Shown: piece by piece, positions 50,228-60,888 of the stretch
Numbering within the stretch: the first letter of the stretch is position 1
How the letters are laid out: each line of letters opens with the position of its first letter
Position numbers and translations under genes: made by a program
Notes under the pieces: generated by a model
Seen by the model: the letters and a program-made list of their open reading frames with translations, nothing else
Database searches by the model: none
What the model was told of the DNA's origin: nothing
Origin: AC-32 sp963763475
Lineage (GTDB): Bacteria > Actinomycetota > Thermoleophilia > Gaiellales > Gaiellaceae
Length of the DNA stretch: 64,000 nt
Direction: 5' to 3'
Assembly (NCBI GenBank): GCA_963763475.1
Contig: CAVXOR010000001.1
Coordinates: 186,001 to 250,000, forward strand

Positions 50228-50802
50228 TCCGTCGCCGCTGAGGCGGCTGCCGGCTGCGCGGCGCCTGCCCTGCTGAACATGTACCCCAGGCTCGCACCGA
50301 CCGCGTAGCCGATCACTGCGGCGGCGATCGAGGTCCCCGTCCCGGGCTTCGTGGTCATGTTCCAGACGACTCCGAGCACGAGGCCGATCGCGCTGAACTC
50401 GATCATCCAGAGGCCCCAGTAGCGGGTCATCCGCCTCGCATCCGCGCCGAGCGGCCCAGGGCCGTTCTCGCGCAGCGCGCGCTCCAGCTTCTTGCCCGAG
50501 CGCTCGGCGATCACCGGCCCCTGAATCCCCAGCACGACGAGCGCCACGATGCCGACCACGATCCAGCCGCTGCTCCACGTCCAGACGTCGCTCGTCATGT
50601 ACGCCCCCGAGCCGAAGAGGCCGAGGATCGCGATCGGGAAGAGGCGCGCGATCTTGCCGGCGACACGGCCCCACGGAATCGCGTCCGTCAGCTCGCGCGC
50701 GCCACGGAGCTGGAAGAGGCAGACGATGAGCACCGAGGCTGCGCCGATCCCGACGAACAGCGAGAGCAGGTGGATGTAGAGCACGACGTGGTAGGTGTCC
50801 AA
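50224..50802 (-). CDS. Membrane protein of unknown function, DUF2269-like
   Basis: 192 aa with four or five helices. The N-terminus YHVVLYIHLLSLFVGIGAAS with a histidine in the first helix, and PWGRVAGKIARLFPIAILGL, resemble DUF2269-type integral membrane proteins; the assignment is moderate. The C-terminal tail is Ala-rich. TTG 50802 follows AGAGGGG by about six bases. Its 3' end overlaps the convergent IscA gene by four bases. Confidence 0.65.
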   Translation of the reverse strand: MDTYHVVLYIHLLSLFVGIGAASVLIVCLFQLRGARELTDAIPWGRVAGKIARLFPIAILGLFGSGAYMTSDVWTWSSGWIVVGIVALVVLGIQGPVIAERSGKKLERALRENGPGPLGADARRMTRYWGLWMIEFSAIGLVLGVVWNMTTKPGTGTSIAAAVIGYAVGASLGYMFSRAGAAQPAAASAATD

Positions 50803-50880
50803 GACAGGCCCCTCTGCAGCGGTCGACAGTTGACGATGCGAGGGTACGACAACGGCCGGAGTCGTTCAACGGGCCGCCGT

Positions 50881-50886
50881 TAGCAT
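50881..50886 (+). promoter_or_regulatory. -10 element TAGCAT for leaderless flavoprotein reductase gene
   Basis: TAGCAT ends eight bases before GTG 50895. The same hexamer serves the epimerase gene at 23363. Confidence 0.5.
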
Positions 50887-50894
50887 TGGCATTC

Positions 50895-51899
50895 GTGAGC
50901 GACGTCGTCGACATCACGATCCTCGGAGCCGGTCCTGCCGGTCTCGCGGCCGCTTACTACGCCGGGCACCGCGACGCGTCCGTTCGGATCATCGAGAGCC
51001 TCGAGCAACTCGGCGGCCAGGTGGCGGCGGTGTACCCCGAGAAGCACGTCTACGACGTCGCCGGCCATCCGAAGATCATGGGCACCAAGCTCGTCGAGCT
51101 CTGCGCAGAGCAGGGCCTCCAGTACGGGCCGGAGGTGCGCCTCGGCGAGGAGGTGCAGACGCTCGAGCGACTAAGCCAGAACGGCGAGGAGCTGCTCGCG
51201 ATCGGCACAGACCAGGGCGGGCCCTACCTCACGCGCGCGATGATCATCACCGCCGGCCACGGCGCCTTCGAGCCGCGCAAGCTCGGGGTCGAGGGCATCG
51301 ACGAGTGGGAAGGCAAGGGCGTCCACTACTTCGTGCGCGAGAAGGACGTCTTCCGCGACCGGACGTGCGTAATCGTCGGCGGCGGCGATTCGGCCCTCGA
51401 CTGGACGCTCGGCCTGCAGGACACGGCCAAGGCGCCGATCGGGCTCGTCCACCGGCGCGACAACTTCCGCGCGCTCGAGTCCTCGGTCAACGAGGCGCGC
51501 GCGCTCGAGGGTCAGGGCCGCGTGCGGTTCTTCACGCCCTGCGAAGTGCGCGAGCTGCACGGCGACGGCTCGCTGCAGTCGGTCTCGATCGAGAACACGA
51601 AGACGGGCGAGGTCGAGCAGGTGCCCTGCGAGGCGCTGATCACGCTGCTCGGCTTCCACTCGCACCTCGGCGCGATCGCCGACTGGGGCCTCGAGCTGCA
51701 CGGCAAGCGGCAGATCGTGATCGACCCGACGACCTGCGAGACGACGCTCCCGGGGGTCTACGCCGCGGGCGACGTCGCGGGCTACGAGGGGAAGATCACG
51801 CTGATCACGATCGGCATGGGCGAGGCGGCAATCGCCGCCAACAACGCCGTGGCCCGCATCCGGGGCGAGAAGGTTCAGCCGAAGTACTCGACTGATTAG
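50895..51899 (+). CDS. Ferredoxin-NADP reductase, thioredoxin reductase-like (YumC type)
   Basis: 334 aa FAD/NADPH flavoprotein. The FAD site is ITILGAGPAGLAAAYYAGHR at the N-terminus; the NADPH site is CVIVGGGDSALDWTLGL near residue 160; the C-terminal FAD motif is GVYAAGDVAGYEGKITLITI. It lacks the CxxC of thioredoxin reductase, and the HVYDVAGHPKIMG segment is typical of the YumC-type ferredoxin-NADP reductase. GTG 50895 is set by the promoter; a TTG at 50886 is inside the -10. Confidence 0.88.
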   Translation: MSDVVDITILGAGPAGLAAAYYAGHRDASVRIIESLEQLGGQVAAVYPEKHVYDVAGHPKIMGTKLVELCAEQGLQYGPEVRLGEEVQTLERLSQNGEELLAIGTDQGGPYLTRAMIITAGHGAFEPRKLGVEGIDEWEGKGVHYFVREKDVFRDRTCVIVGGGDSALDWTLGLQDTAKAPIGLVHRRDNFRALESSVNEARALEGQGRVRFFTPCEVRELHGDGSLQSVSIENTKTGEVEQVPCEALITLLGFHSHLGAIADWGLELHGKRQIVIDPTTCETTLPGVYAAGDVAGYEGKITLITIGMGEAAIAANNAVARIRGEKVQPKYSTD

Positions 51900-51904
51900 C
51901 TCGT

Positions 51905-51918
51905 CCCTCGAACGAGGG
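51905..51918 (+). other. Palindrome CCCTCGAACGAGGG after the flavoprotein gene
   Basis: CCCTCG-AA-CGAGGG forms a 6-bp hairpin six bases after the stop; the identical 14-mer, preceded by T, recurs at 60850-60863 before the HD-GYP gene. It may act as a weak terminator or a protein-binding site. Confidence 0.4.
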
Positions 51919-51947
51919 TCTGCCCGTGCGCCCTCAGGCCGATCTCA

Positions 51948-52151
51948 ATGGAGATGGCTTCCCTTCGGGTCGAGTGCCTCCACTGCGGTCACGTGCGCAT
52001 GCTGCGTCCGGTCTCGCACCACCGGCTCGACGGCGGAGAGTGCACTCGTTGCTCCTACGTCGGGTGGGCCGCGTCCTACGAGCTAGACGAGACGCTCCGG
52101 CGCCGGCTACGCACGCGGCCACTCGAGCGACGCAGGCTCTACGCGGCCTGA
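51948..52151 (+). CDS. Small zinc-ribbon-like protein (67 aa)
   Basis: Two CxxC pairs, ECLHCGH near residue 9 and GECTRCSY near 32, form a zinc ribbon; after them the chain is positively charged (LRRRLRTRPLERRRL), which suggests nucleic-acid contact. No named family recognised. ATG 51948 is used; ATG 51954 is also in frame. It lies between the reductase and fumarase, separated from fumC by 13 bases. Confidence 0.65.
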   Translation: MEMASLRVECLHCGHVRMLRPVSHHRLDGGECTRCSYVGWAASYELDETLRRRLRTRPLERRRLYAA

Positions 52152-52152
52152 T

Positions 52153-52158
52153 TACATT
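52153..52158 (+). promoter_or_regulatory. -10 element TACATT for leaderless fumC
   Basis: TACATT ends six bases before GTG 52165. Confidence 0.45.
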
Positions 52159-52164
52159 CGGAGC

Positions 52165-53493
<1,329 letters not shown>

Positions 53494-53508
53494 CCCGCCC
53501 GCGTTCGG

Positions 53509-53694
53509 TCAGCGGAGACGAGGCAAGCGGCGCACGAGCGCACTGCCGGCCGCCGCGACCGCGGCGAGGCCCAGGGCGAGCAGGTTCGTCTGAACGCACG
53601 TCCTGCAGGCATTGCAGCAGGCCGTCGCGACCGGGGCCTGGTCGCCGTACTTGACGGCGGCCTGGGTCAGGCTGCCTCGCCAGCTCGTCTGCAT
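53509..53694 (-). CDS. Small membrane-anchored protein with a Cys cluster (61 aa)
   Basis: Begins MQTSWRGSLTQAAVKYGDQA, then a cysteine cluster TACCNACRTCVQTNLLALGL and a single hydrophobic helix LLALGLAAVAAAGSALV, ending with RRLPRLR. The cysteine arrangement (CCxxCxxC) just before the helix could bind a cluster or metal. ATG 53694 is seven bases after TACCGT on the minus strand. The gene is convergent with fumC (16 bases apart). The composition and promoter support it; no family recognised. Confidence 0.5.
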   Translation of the reverse strand: MQTSWRGSLTQAAVKYGDQAPVATACCNACRTCVQTNLLALGLAAVAAAGSALVRRLPRLR

Positions 53695-53856
53695 GAACCA
53701 GACGGTACACCCAACGGTCGTCGCGCCCGTTCTGGTCGGACGAGCAACGGCAACACGCTTGTGTGGCGAAAAGGCCCGCTTCGGCCTGGCTTGCTTCTGT
53801 GACCTGAACGAGTGATAGAGGAGATTCGGGCCGGTGCCGAATCCAGAACGACGGTG

Positions 53857-55566
53857 ATGCGGCCCACCTTTCTCCTTGCGACGTTCGCCGCGGCGCTCGC
53901 GTTCACAGGATCTGCCTCCGCCGCCGGCAATCCCTTCGGCGTCACCGTGGTCCGGTTCGCGCACGGCACGGCGCCGGCCCAGATGCGCTCGGCCGTCACC
54001 GCCTCGGGTGGGGTCGTCGTCAGCGACCTGAGCGCGATCGACGCGCTCGCCGTCGTGCCGACCTCGACCGGCTTCGAGCTGCGCATCGGCTCGAAGCGCA
54101 ACGTCACGGACTTCTTCGCCGACACGCTGATCGGCTCCGACCGCCACGATCGTCTCGGCGCCGGCGCCGGCGCCGGCGGGAGCGTTGCCGCCGACGGCCC
54201 GCTCGGCGGCCTTGCCGACCCCTGGCACGCACTCTTCCAGTGGGACGACGAGCGCATGAACGTCGAGCCCGCGTGGCGCCGCACGAACGGCGACCGCTCG
54301 ATCGCCGTCGCGGTGATCGACTCCGGCGTTGACGCGAGTCACGGCGAGCTCCGAGGGATCGTCGACCGGAGGCTCGGCGGCAACTTCATCCCCTGCGACG
54401 ACCTGAAGGCCCTTCTCGGTCTCGGGTTCATCGATCGCTCGGGCCTGCGTGACTGCCGCGACGGCGACTTCGAGGGCCACGGCACCTGGGTCGCGAGCCG
54501 GATCGCCGGCGCGCTGAACGGCTCCGCTTCGAACGGCGTCGCCCCGGGAGTCACGATCGGTTCCTACAAGGTGCTCGCGGCCGGCCTCGGCGGATTGTCG
54601 AGCTGGATCCTCACCGGCCTCGTCAGCGCCTGCTCCGACCCGCGCATCGACGTGGTGAACATGTCGATCGAGGCCTACGTCGACCCCTCCGACCCGGCAT
54701 CGGTCGACGACTTCCTGCTCTTCACCGACGCTGTCGACTACTGCCTCGCCCACGGCGTGCCTGTGTTCGCGGCGGCCGGGAACGCGCACGTCCGCGTCGA
54801 CCGCGTTCCGATGACGCTCGGCGGGCGGGTCCTCGAGGGAGTCGGCCAGGTGTCGACCGGCAGCGAGGGCATCGCCACCGCGGTGCCCGGCAGCGCGTCG
54901 CTCGACGACTACGACCTGCGTGGCGGCCTGCTCGTCCCGGGGGGCGTGCCGGGGGTGACGATGGTCTCGGCGACCGCGAACGCGATCGGCGCCGCGCCGG
55001 CGACGGTGCCGCTGCGCTGGCGCGCTCACGTCGGCGCCCGCGACCAGCTCGCCTACTACTCGAACTACGGCTCCCGGGTCGACCTCGCGGCCCCCGGCGG
55101 CGCGCGGGCCTACGAGATCCCGGCCTGGGACGGTGGCGCGGGTGACGTGCTGGCCGGCGGCTGGGGCTCCTTCGGCGCCCTCGCCAAGGACGGCCTGATC
55201 TGCACCGACCCGCTCGAGGCGTCGGTCTTCAACTCCGCCTGCTACAAGTCGCAGGGCGACGCGTATGGCTGGCTTCAGGGAACCTCGATGTCGACCCCGA
55301 ACGCGGCCGGCGTTGCCGCCCTCGTGCTCTCGGCGCACCCGGAGCTCGTCGGACGACCCTCGGCGCTCGTGCGCCGGCTCACCGGCTCGGCGAGCCGCTC
55401 GCCCGTGAACTTCATGGGCCCGAACGACCCGGCGAACACCACGTCTGCGCTGAACGGCACGCCCTGCGCGACCGGGTTCTGCCACGTCGACCAGTCACAT
55501 CCGATCGCCTTCGCCGATGCGTACGGCGCGGGCCTGGTCGACGCGGGCGCGGCCGTCCAGCCGTAG
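53857..55566 (+). CDS. Secreted subtilase (S8 family serine peptidase)
   Basis: 569 aa from ATG 53857. A signal peptide (MRPTFLLATFAAALAFTGSA) is followed by a propeptide-like region, then the catalytic triad: Asp in IAVAVIDSGVDASHGELRG, His in FEGHGTWVASRIAGA and Ser in GTSMSTPNAAGVAALVLSAH. The oxyanion Asn is in VFAAAGNAHV. A Cys-containing insert after the Ser (CATGFCHVD) could be disulphide-bonded. An upstream in-frame start would mask the signal peptide, so it is not used. Role: extracellular protein degradation. Confidence 0.9.
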   Translation: MRPTFLLATFAAALAFTGSASAAGNPFGVTVVRFAHGTAPAQMRSAVTASGGVVVSDLSAIDALAVVPTSTGFELRIGSKRNVTDFFADTLIGSDRHDRLGAGAGAGGSVAADGPLGGLADPWHALFQWDDERMNVEPAWRRTNGDRSIAVAVIDSGVDASHGELRGIVDRRLGGNFIPCDDLKALLGLGFIDRSGLRDCRDGDFEGHGTWVASRIAGALNGSASNGVAPGVTIGSYKVLAAGLGGLSSWILTGLVSACSDPRIDVVNMSIEAYVDPSDPASVDDFLLFTDAVDYCLAHGVPVFAAAGNAHVRVDRVPMTLGGRVLEGVGQVSTGSEGIATAVPGSASLDDYDLRGGLLVPGGVPGVTMVSATANAIGAAPATVPLRWRAHVGARDQLAYYSNYGSRVDLAAPGGARAYEIPAWDGGAGDVLAGGWGSFGALAKDGLICTDPLEASVFNSACYKSQGDAYGWLQGTSMSTPNAAGVAALVLSAHPELVGRPSALVRRLTGSASRSPVNFMGPNDPANTTSALNGTPCATGFCHVDQSHPIAFADAYGAGLVDAGAAVQP

Positions 55567-55579
55567 AGCGCATTCCGAT

Positions 55580-55609
55580 TTGACAGTCTGATGTAGCAAC
55601 ACATATACA
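55580..55609 (+). promoter_or_regulatory. Sigma-70-type promoter for the large secreted protein
   Basis: TTGACA (55580-55585) and TATACA (55604-55609) are separated by 18 bases, in a locally AT-rich stretch. About 80 bases of leader follow before ATG 55689, unlike the leaderless genes. Confidence 0.6.
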
Positions 55610-55688
55610 ACCCCCTGCACGACGGCGGGGAGCCGTGGGATGCTCGTGTAGCCAGCTCCTCGCGAACAAGCGACGTAGGGGGAGACTG

Positions 55689-58600
55689 ATGACGAAAGCA
55701 CGCACGGTCGTCGTGGGGGCGAGCTTCTTCGTGCTCGCCGGCGCAATTGCCTTGCTTCTGGTGTTGTTCGCGGCGAGGTCGTCAGGCCAAGCCGGCACGG
55801 GCCTCAAGCTCTCGAAGGCCGGAGGCGAGGCGGGCGAGTCCGCGCAGGGGGTGGTCCGTGAAGGGCCGACTTCCTACGAGCAGTGGCGCGCGATGACGCA
55901 CACGTACCCGGCGAAGGCCATTTCGCCGGCGATCGCGGCGCGCGCGAAGGCAACCTTCAACCGGCTCGCAGCTAGTGACCTGCGCCGGCTGCGCACCGCC
56001 AGGCGCTTCTCGTTCGACGGGGGCCATTGGAGGCTCTACGGTCCGCGCGTGAACGCGACCGAGCCGGGGGTGCTCGCGTTCACCGGAGCAACGAACAACA
56101 CGGCCAGCCGCGTGACGACGCTCGTGGCCGACCCGGACTGCACCGCCAGGCACTGCCGCCTGTACGCAGGCGTGTCCGGCGGCGGCGTGTGGCGGACGGA
56201 CAACGCGACGGCTCCGGATCCGACGTGGAAACAGATCAGCCCGGAGGAGCTCGACCACAACGCGGTCGGCACGCTGACGCTCGTGGACGCACGGGGCAAG
56301 GGCCACGGCAAGGGCCACGGCAAGGGCCACGGCCATGACGTGCTCTACCTCGGCACCGGTGAGGCGAACCGCTGCACCTCCGGCTGCGAGTCGGGCGTCG
56401 GCATCTACCGCTCGCTCGACTCCGGCGAGCACTGGGCCAGAGGTCCCGGACGTCTGCGTCAGCACCACGACCTATCCGTGCGTGACTCCGGGCAAGGACG
56501 CGTTCCTCGGCCGCGGCATCAACTCGATCGTGATCGACCCGCGCAACTCGAGCCACATGCTCGTGGGCTCGGCTCGCGGCGTTCGCGGGATCGCGCACGT
56601 GATCGGCGCGGGCGGGACCTCGCGCTTCGAGCCGGGTGCGAACGACCCCGGTGTCTACGAGTCGTTCGACGGCGGGGCTACCTTCAGGATGGTCTGGGAC
56701 GGGGCGAAGCCGGATCCGGTCGGCCCCGGCGGCTCCAACATCTCGTTCGGCATCACGGACCTCGGGCTCGACCCGCTGAATCCGGCCGTCGTCTACGCGG
56801 CCGGCTTCGACGCGGGCGTGTGGCGACGTGACGCCGGCGCGGCTATCACCGCGTTCCAGCAGGTGTTCAGGCCGCAGTTCAACCAGAACGTTGCGGACGT
56901 CGCCCACGAAGGCGGCGGCACCGACCGCGCGATGTTCGCGTTGACGGTCAAGAACGGTCACACGCGCATCTACCTGACGGACGGGACTGCCGCAGGTGGG
57001 GGCCCGACAGATCCGTTTGCCGCGAACTTCTGGCGGACGGACAACGGGCAGCTGTCAGCAGCGACGCTGCTGGCCTCGCAACCTCCCGCCGACCTGGCCG
57101 CGGGAACCAACTGCACGCCGCCAGACCCGGCGGCGCACACGTTCCCGGCGTCCTACTCCACGGGCTGGCAGTGCCTGACCTCACGGGACACCGCGAACCC
57201 GTACTTCCCGACGCAGGACTTCTGCTGGGCGCAGTGCTGGTACGACGAGGACGTCTACACCCCGGCCGGCATGCCCGACACGGTCTACGTGATCGGTGCG
57301 ATGCAGTACGACGAGCTTCCCTGTAACACCAAGGGCGTCGGCTGCGGCTTCGGTCACGACGCTGCGGGACAGGGCGCCGGCATGTCGAACGGACGGGCGG
57401 TGCTCTACTCGAACACCGCGGGAGACCCGGATGCCGCCAACGGCATGCGGACCTTCACCGACCTGACGAACGACGCGCAGGACACTCCGGCGCCGTGGTG
57501 CTCGTACGAGCGGTACGGGCTCACGCCTCCGGACTTCTGCCGTCGCGCTCCGGACGGCATCCACCCGGACCAGCACGCGATCGTCGTCAACCCGGGCAAT
57601 CCGACCCAGATCTTCGAGGGGTCGGACGGCGGCGTGATCCGCACGAGCGGCACGTTTGCCGACCTGTCGGCGCAGTGCGACGAAACCGGTCGCAACGGCG
57701 TTACCCGGCGGTCACCGTGACGGGCTCCGACAACGTCGGTTGCAAGCGGCTGCTCTCGCGGGCGCCGGCAGTGCTCGACCACATCAACCGGAAGCTGAGC
57801 AGCACGCTGCAGTTCATCAACGTCGCGATCAACCCGAGCCTCGGGTGCGAGGTGATGGGGGGAACGCAGGACAACGGCACGTGGTCGAACAACAACGGCT
57901 GCGACCGCAACACGTTCAACCAGATCATCTACGGCGACGGCGGCAACGCCGTGTACGACGCCACCCAGCCGACGTGGCGGGCGAACGAGTTCACGAGCGG
58001 TGCGGGTGACTCGAACTTCCGCAACGGCGATCCGGAGAACTGGGTCGTCGCGACGGCACCGATCCGCCGCAGCGGTGAGGGACCGGCGTTCTACTGGCCG
58101 CAGGTCGGCGATCCGAACCCGACGCCCGGAACGCACCCGATTTACTCGGGCGCGCGCCACGTCTGGCGGACGCTCGCCTTCGGCGGTGGCACTGCCACTC
58201 AGACGGGGCCGCAGCCGACGACGCCCAACATCGCCTTCATGGAGGCGAACTGCCAGGAGTTCGTCACGCCCAGCACCAAGCTCGGCTGTGGTGACTACCG
58301 GCCGATGGGCGGGCCGTACTGCGACGGGCTCGAGAGCACGGCCGCGATCCCCTCGTGCATCGACCAGCCCGGCGACCTGGCCGGCACGTTCTACGGCACC
58401 GATCGCCAGGGCCTCGTGGTCTCGTGGGTCGCGCGCAGTGGCTCCGACCACGGCACCCTGTGGGCCGTGACGGGCGCAGGCCGCGTCTTCGTCACCCACA
58501 ACGGCGATGCGTCCGACCCATTGACGGTCACCTGGCACCGGATCGACAACCCGACCTCGCCGACGCGGTACCCGAGCGGGATCTACGTCGACCCGGCCAA

Positions 58601-59051
58601 CTCGAGCCACGCGTGGATCAGCTACAACGGGTTCAACGCGGCGACTCCGAGCACCCCGGGCCACGTCTTCAGCGTGACCGAGGGCCCGGCGGCCGTCTCC
58701 GGCAACGGGACGTTCGAGAACCTGAACGTCGAGAGCGGCACGTCTGCCTTCCCGACGCCGACCGACTCCGGCGACCTGCCGGTGGTCGACATCGTCCGCG
58801 ACGACGCGACACACACGCTCTACGTCGCTACGGACTTCGGCGTCCTGGCCGGGCCGAACGATGGGGCCAGCTGGCATCTCACCAGGGGCATGCCTCGTTA
58901 CGAGGTCACGCACCTTGAGATCCAGCCGTCCAACCGTGTCCCGACCTGCGTCGGCACGACGAGCTGCAAGCACGTCCTCTACGCAGCGACGCACTCGCAG
59001 GGCATCTGGGCGCTGAACCTCGGTGGTCACGGGGACGCCAACGGCGATTAG
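55689..59051 (+). pseudogene. Large secreted beta-propeller (BNR/sialidase-like) protein with two apparent frameshifts
   Basis: About 1,120 aa when repaired. The N-terminus is a signal or anchor segment (VVVGASFFVLAGAIALLLVL). Propeller-like motifs recur: YRSLDSGEHW, VYESFDGGATFRMVW, IFEGSDGGVIRTSG, FVTHNGDASDPLTVTWHRID, GPNDGASWHLTRGMP. The frame moves by +1 near 56433-56452 and back near 57690-57705, so the first and last thirds share one frame. ATG 55689 follows a strong GGGGGAGA site. It is probably an extracellular binding or glycan-processing protein, paired with the adjacent subtilase. Assembly error or true pseudogene cannot be separated here. Confidence 0.7.
56295..56330 (+). repeat. 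Three tandem copies of GGCAAGGGCCAC (Gly-Lys-Gly-His)
   Basis: The 12-base unit is repeated three times in the secreted propeller gene, encoding GKGHGKGHGKGH. Such repeats vary easily in copy number and the His/Gly loop may bind metal. Confidence 0.75.
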
Positions 59052-59081
59052 TCGTTCCTGACCGCTAGCTGAACTGACGAG

Positions 59082-59099
59082 GGCCGCCTCCGGGCGGCC
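59082..59099 (+). terminator. Intrinsic terminator-like hairpin after the propeller gene
   Basis: GGCCGCC-TCCG-GGCGGCC is a perfect 7-bp stem about 30 bases after the stop, followed by a pyrimidine-rich tail (TTCGTCGTCCCTTT). It could serve both convergent transcripts, the other being lipA. Confidence 0.65.
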
Positions 59100-59173
59100 T
59101 TCGTCGTCCCTTTACCGGTCCTGTCGCGCCCCGGCCCGCAGCTGGAGGTCGCGAGGAGGGCGGCGCCGGCGAA

Positions 59174-60094
59174 CTAGTACGCCACAGCGCCACGGCCCGT
59201 CGCGGCTGCATGCCGCTGCTCGTCGGCGCGGTAGCTCGAGCGGACGAGCGGCCCGGAGAAGACCGAGCCGAAGCCGAGCGCCTCGCCCTGCTCCCGGAAC
59301 CAGCGGAACTCGTCCGGGTGCACCCAGCGGTCGATCTTGGCGTGCCTCGCACTCGGCTGGAGGTACTGCCCGATCGTGACGACATCCACGCCGTGCTCGC
59401 GTAGGTCACGCATGGTCTCCACGATCTCGTCGTTCGTCTCGCCGAGGCCGACGATGATCCCGGACTTCGTCAGCACCGGGTAGTCGGCCAGCTCCTTCGC
59501 CCGCGCGAGCAGCCACAGCGCCTTGTCGTAGCTCGCCTTGGCGCCGCGCATCCGCGCGTGCAGGCGGCGGACGGTCTCGATGTTGTGGTTGAAGACATCG
59601 GGCCGCTCGGTGAGGATCGTCCGGAGCGCCTCCTCCTCGACGCCGAGGAAGTCAGGCGTGAGAATCTCGATCGTCGCCTCGGGAACCTTGTGCTTGAGCG
59701 CGCGGATGGTGGCGGCGTAGTGGCCGGCGCCGCGGTCGGGCACGTCGTCGCGGTCGACCGAGGTGACCACCACGTGCTTGAGGTTCATCTTGGCCGCCGC
59801 CGCCGCCAGCCGGAGCGGCTCGAGTGGGTCGGGCGGCTCCTCGGGCCGGCCGGAGTGGACGTAGCAGTAGCGGCACGCACGCGTGCAGGTCTCGCCGAGG
59901 ATCTGGAACGTCGCGGTGCCTCGGCCCCAGCACTCCGCGATGTTCGGGCAGCGCGCCTCCTCGCAGATCGTGTTCAGCGAGGCGCCGTGGATCAGCTTGC
60001 GGACGTCGAAGTAGGCGGAGTCCGCGCTGGGCGCGCGCACCTTCATCCACTCGGGGCGGCGAGGCCGCTCGGCCACGGGCAACGATCGCTCCAT
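59174..60094 (-). CDS. lipA: Lipoyl synthase LipA
   Basis: Radical SAM enzyme that inserts two sulfurs into protein-bound octanoate. The auxiliary cluster motif CEEARCPNIAEC near residue 44, the radical SAM motif CTRACRYC near 69 and the closing RSSYRADEQ serine motif are all present. The residues after the third radical SAM cysteine read YVHSG rather than the more common AVxxG. Length 306 aa is normal. ATG 60094. LipB, which provides the octanoyl substrate, is encoded at 63037-63726 on the same strand. Confidence 0.95.
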   Translation of the reverse strand: MERSLPVAERPRRPEWMKVRAPSADSAYFDVRKLIHGASLNTICEEARCPNIAECWGRGTATFQILGETCTRACRYCYVHSGRPEEPPDPLEPLRLAAAAAKMNLKHVVVTSVDRDDVPDRGAGHYAATIRALKHKVPEATIEILTPDFLGVEEEALRTILTERPDVFNHNIETVRRLHARMRGAKASYDKALWLLARAKELADYPVLTKSGIIVGLGETNDEIVETMRDLREHGVDVVTIGQYLQPSARHAKIDRWVHPDEFRWFREQGEALGFGSVFSGPLVRSSYRADEQRHAAATGRGAVAY

Positions 60095-60121
60095 GGCCCT
60101 GAGTCTAGAGACGGCGCAGGC

Positions 60122-60757
60122 TCAGCGGTCTTTCCAGGGATCCAGATAGACGTCGTCGATCTGGAACGCCGCGCCAGTGCCGACGGGCGTGAAGCGGAAG
60201 GCAACCGCCTTGGTGCCGAGCAGGCTCGTCACGTTGCACAGCGCGAGCTCGACCTGCGGGGATGGAGCCCAGGTGCCGCTGCCGCTGATCGTCCCGCCGT
60301 CGAGAATCGTCAGCAGGCCGCCGACGAGGCTGGGCACGACCACCTGCACGTGCAGCCGGCCACTTGCCGAGCCGACGTTCTTGGCGAACAGCCGCATGTG
60401 CCAGTCACCGAGGGCGAAGCAGACCGTGCCGCTCGAGACCGAGCTGCCCGCCGGCAAGAGCAGGGAGTGGCTGTCGCCCCTACGACCGACGGAGTACGGC
60501 TCGTTGCCGGCGACCACCCGCGCGCCGCCGCTCAGGGACCAGCCCGTGCTACCGCTCTCGAAGCCGCCGTTGAGCAGGGTCGCGTAGTACGAGAAGTCAC
60601 CCCAGGGAGCGAAGACCTGCTTGGAGGTGGGATCGCAGTACGACGCCTGGCCGGTACCGATCAACCCTGCCTTGGCCGTCGACGTCAGTGCCAGGGCCGC
60701 CACGATCACGACCCCGCAGAGAGCGATCAACCCAGTCCTTGCCGCACGTGCCGCCAT
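60122..60757 (-). CDS. Secreted protein with a beta-sandwich-like domain, unknown function
   Basis: 211 aa. A signal peptide (ARTGLIALCGVVIVAALALT, cleavage near STAKA) is followed by a Gly/Ser-rich, strand-rich domain beginning LLNGGFESGSTGWSLSGGA, the pattern of a carbohydrate-binding type beta-jelly roll. It ends QIDDVYLDPWKDR. No catalytic motif is seen. ATG 60757 has a good AGGAGGG site about seven bases upstream. It is divergent from the HD-GYP gene and 27 bases from lipA. Confidence 0.7.
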   Translation of the reverse strand: MAARAARTGLIALCGVVIVAALALTSTAKAGLIGTGQASYCDPTSKQVFAPWGDFSYYATLLNGGFESGSTGWSLSGGARVVAGNEPYSVGRRGDSHSLLLPAGSSVSSGTVCFALGDWHMRLFAKNVGSASGRLHVQVVVPSLVGGLLTILDGGTISGSGTWAPSPQVELALCNVTSLLGTKAVAFRFTPVGTGAAFQIDDVYLDPWKDR

Positions 60758-60849
60758 GCCGTTTCCCTCCTGCGCCGCTAACAGCTCTCACCTTCGTCCC
60801 CGGCGAGGGGCGTGCATCACCCGAAGAGGTGCTTCCGCGGCGGCCCGAT

Positions 60850-60863
60850 CCCTCGAACGAGGG
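60850..60863 (+). other. Palindrome CCCTCGAACGAGGG before the HD-GYP gene
   Basis: The same 14-base hairpin as at 51905, here nested in an outer CCCGA/TCGGG stem and lying 26 bases before ATG 60889. A regulatory hairpin or protein site is possible; no known riboswitch matches. Confidence 0.4.
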
Positions 60864-60888
60864 AACTTCGGGTCCCAGGGGCACGTCG

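Noticed and set aside
53509..55485. Long minus-strand frame opposite the subtilase
   Set aside because: No recognisable domain over most of its length; the subtilase has a full catalytic triad. Only the last 61 codons, with their own promoter, were kept as a small gene.
55610..55688. Riboswitch-like leader before the propeller gene
   Set aside because: The GC-rich leader did not match ydaO/c-di-AMP or other classes that I could check by eye.
60760..60888. Cyclic di-GMP riboswitch before the HD-GYP gene
   Set aside because: The leader has hairpins but lacks the GEMM consensus segments; only a palindrome is reported.
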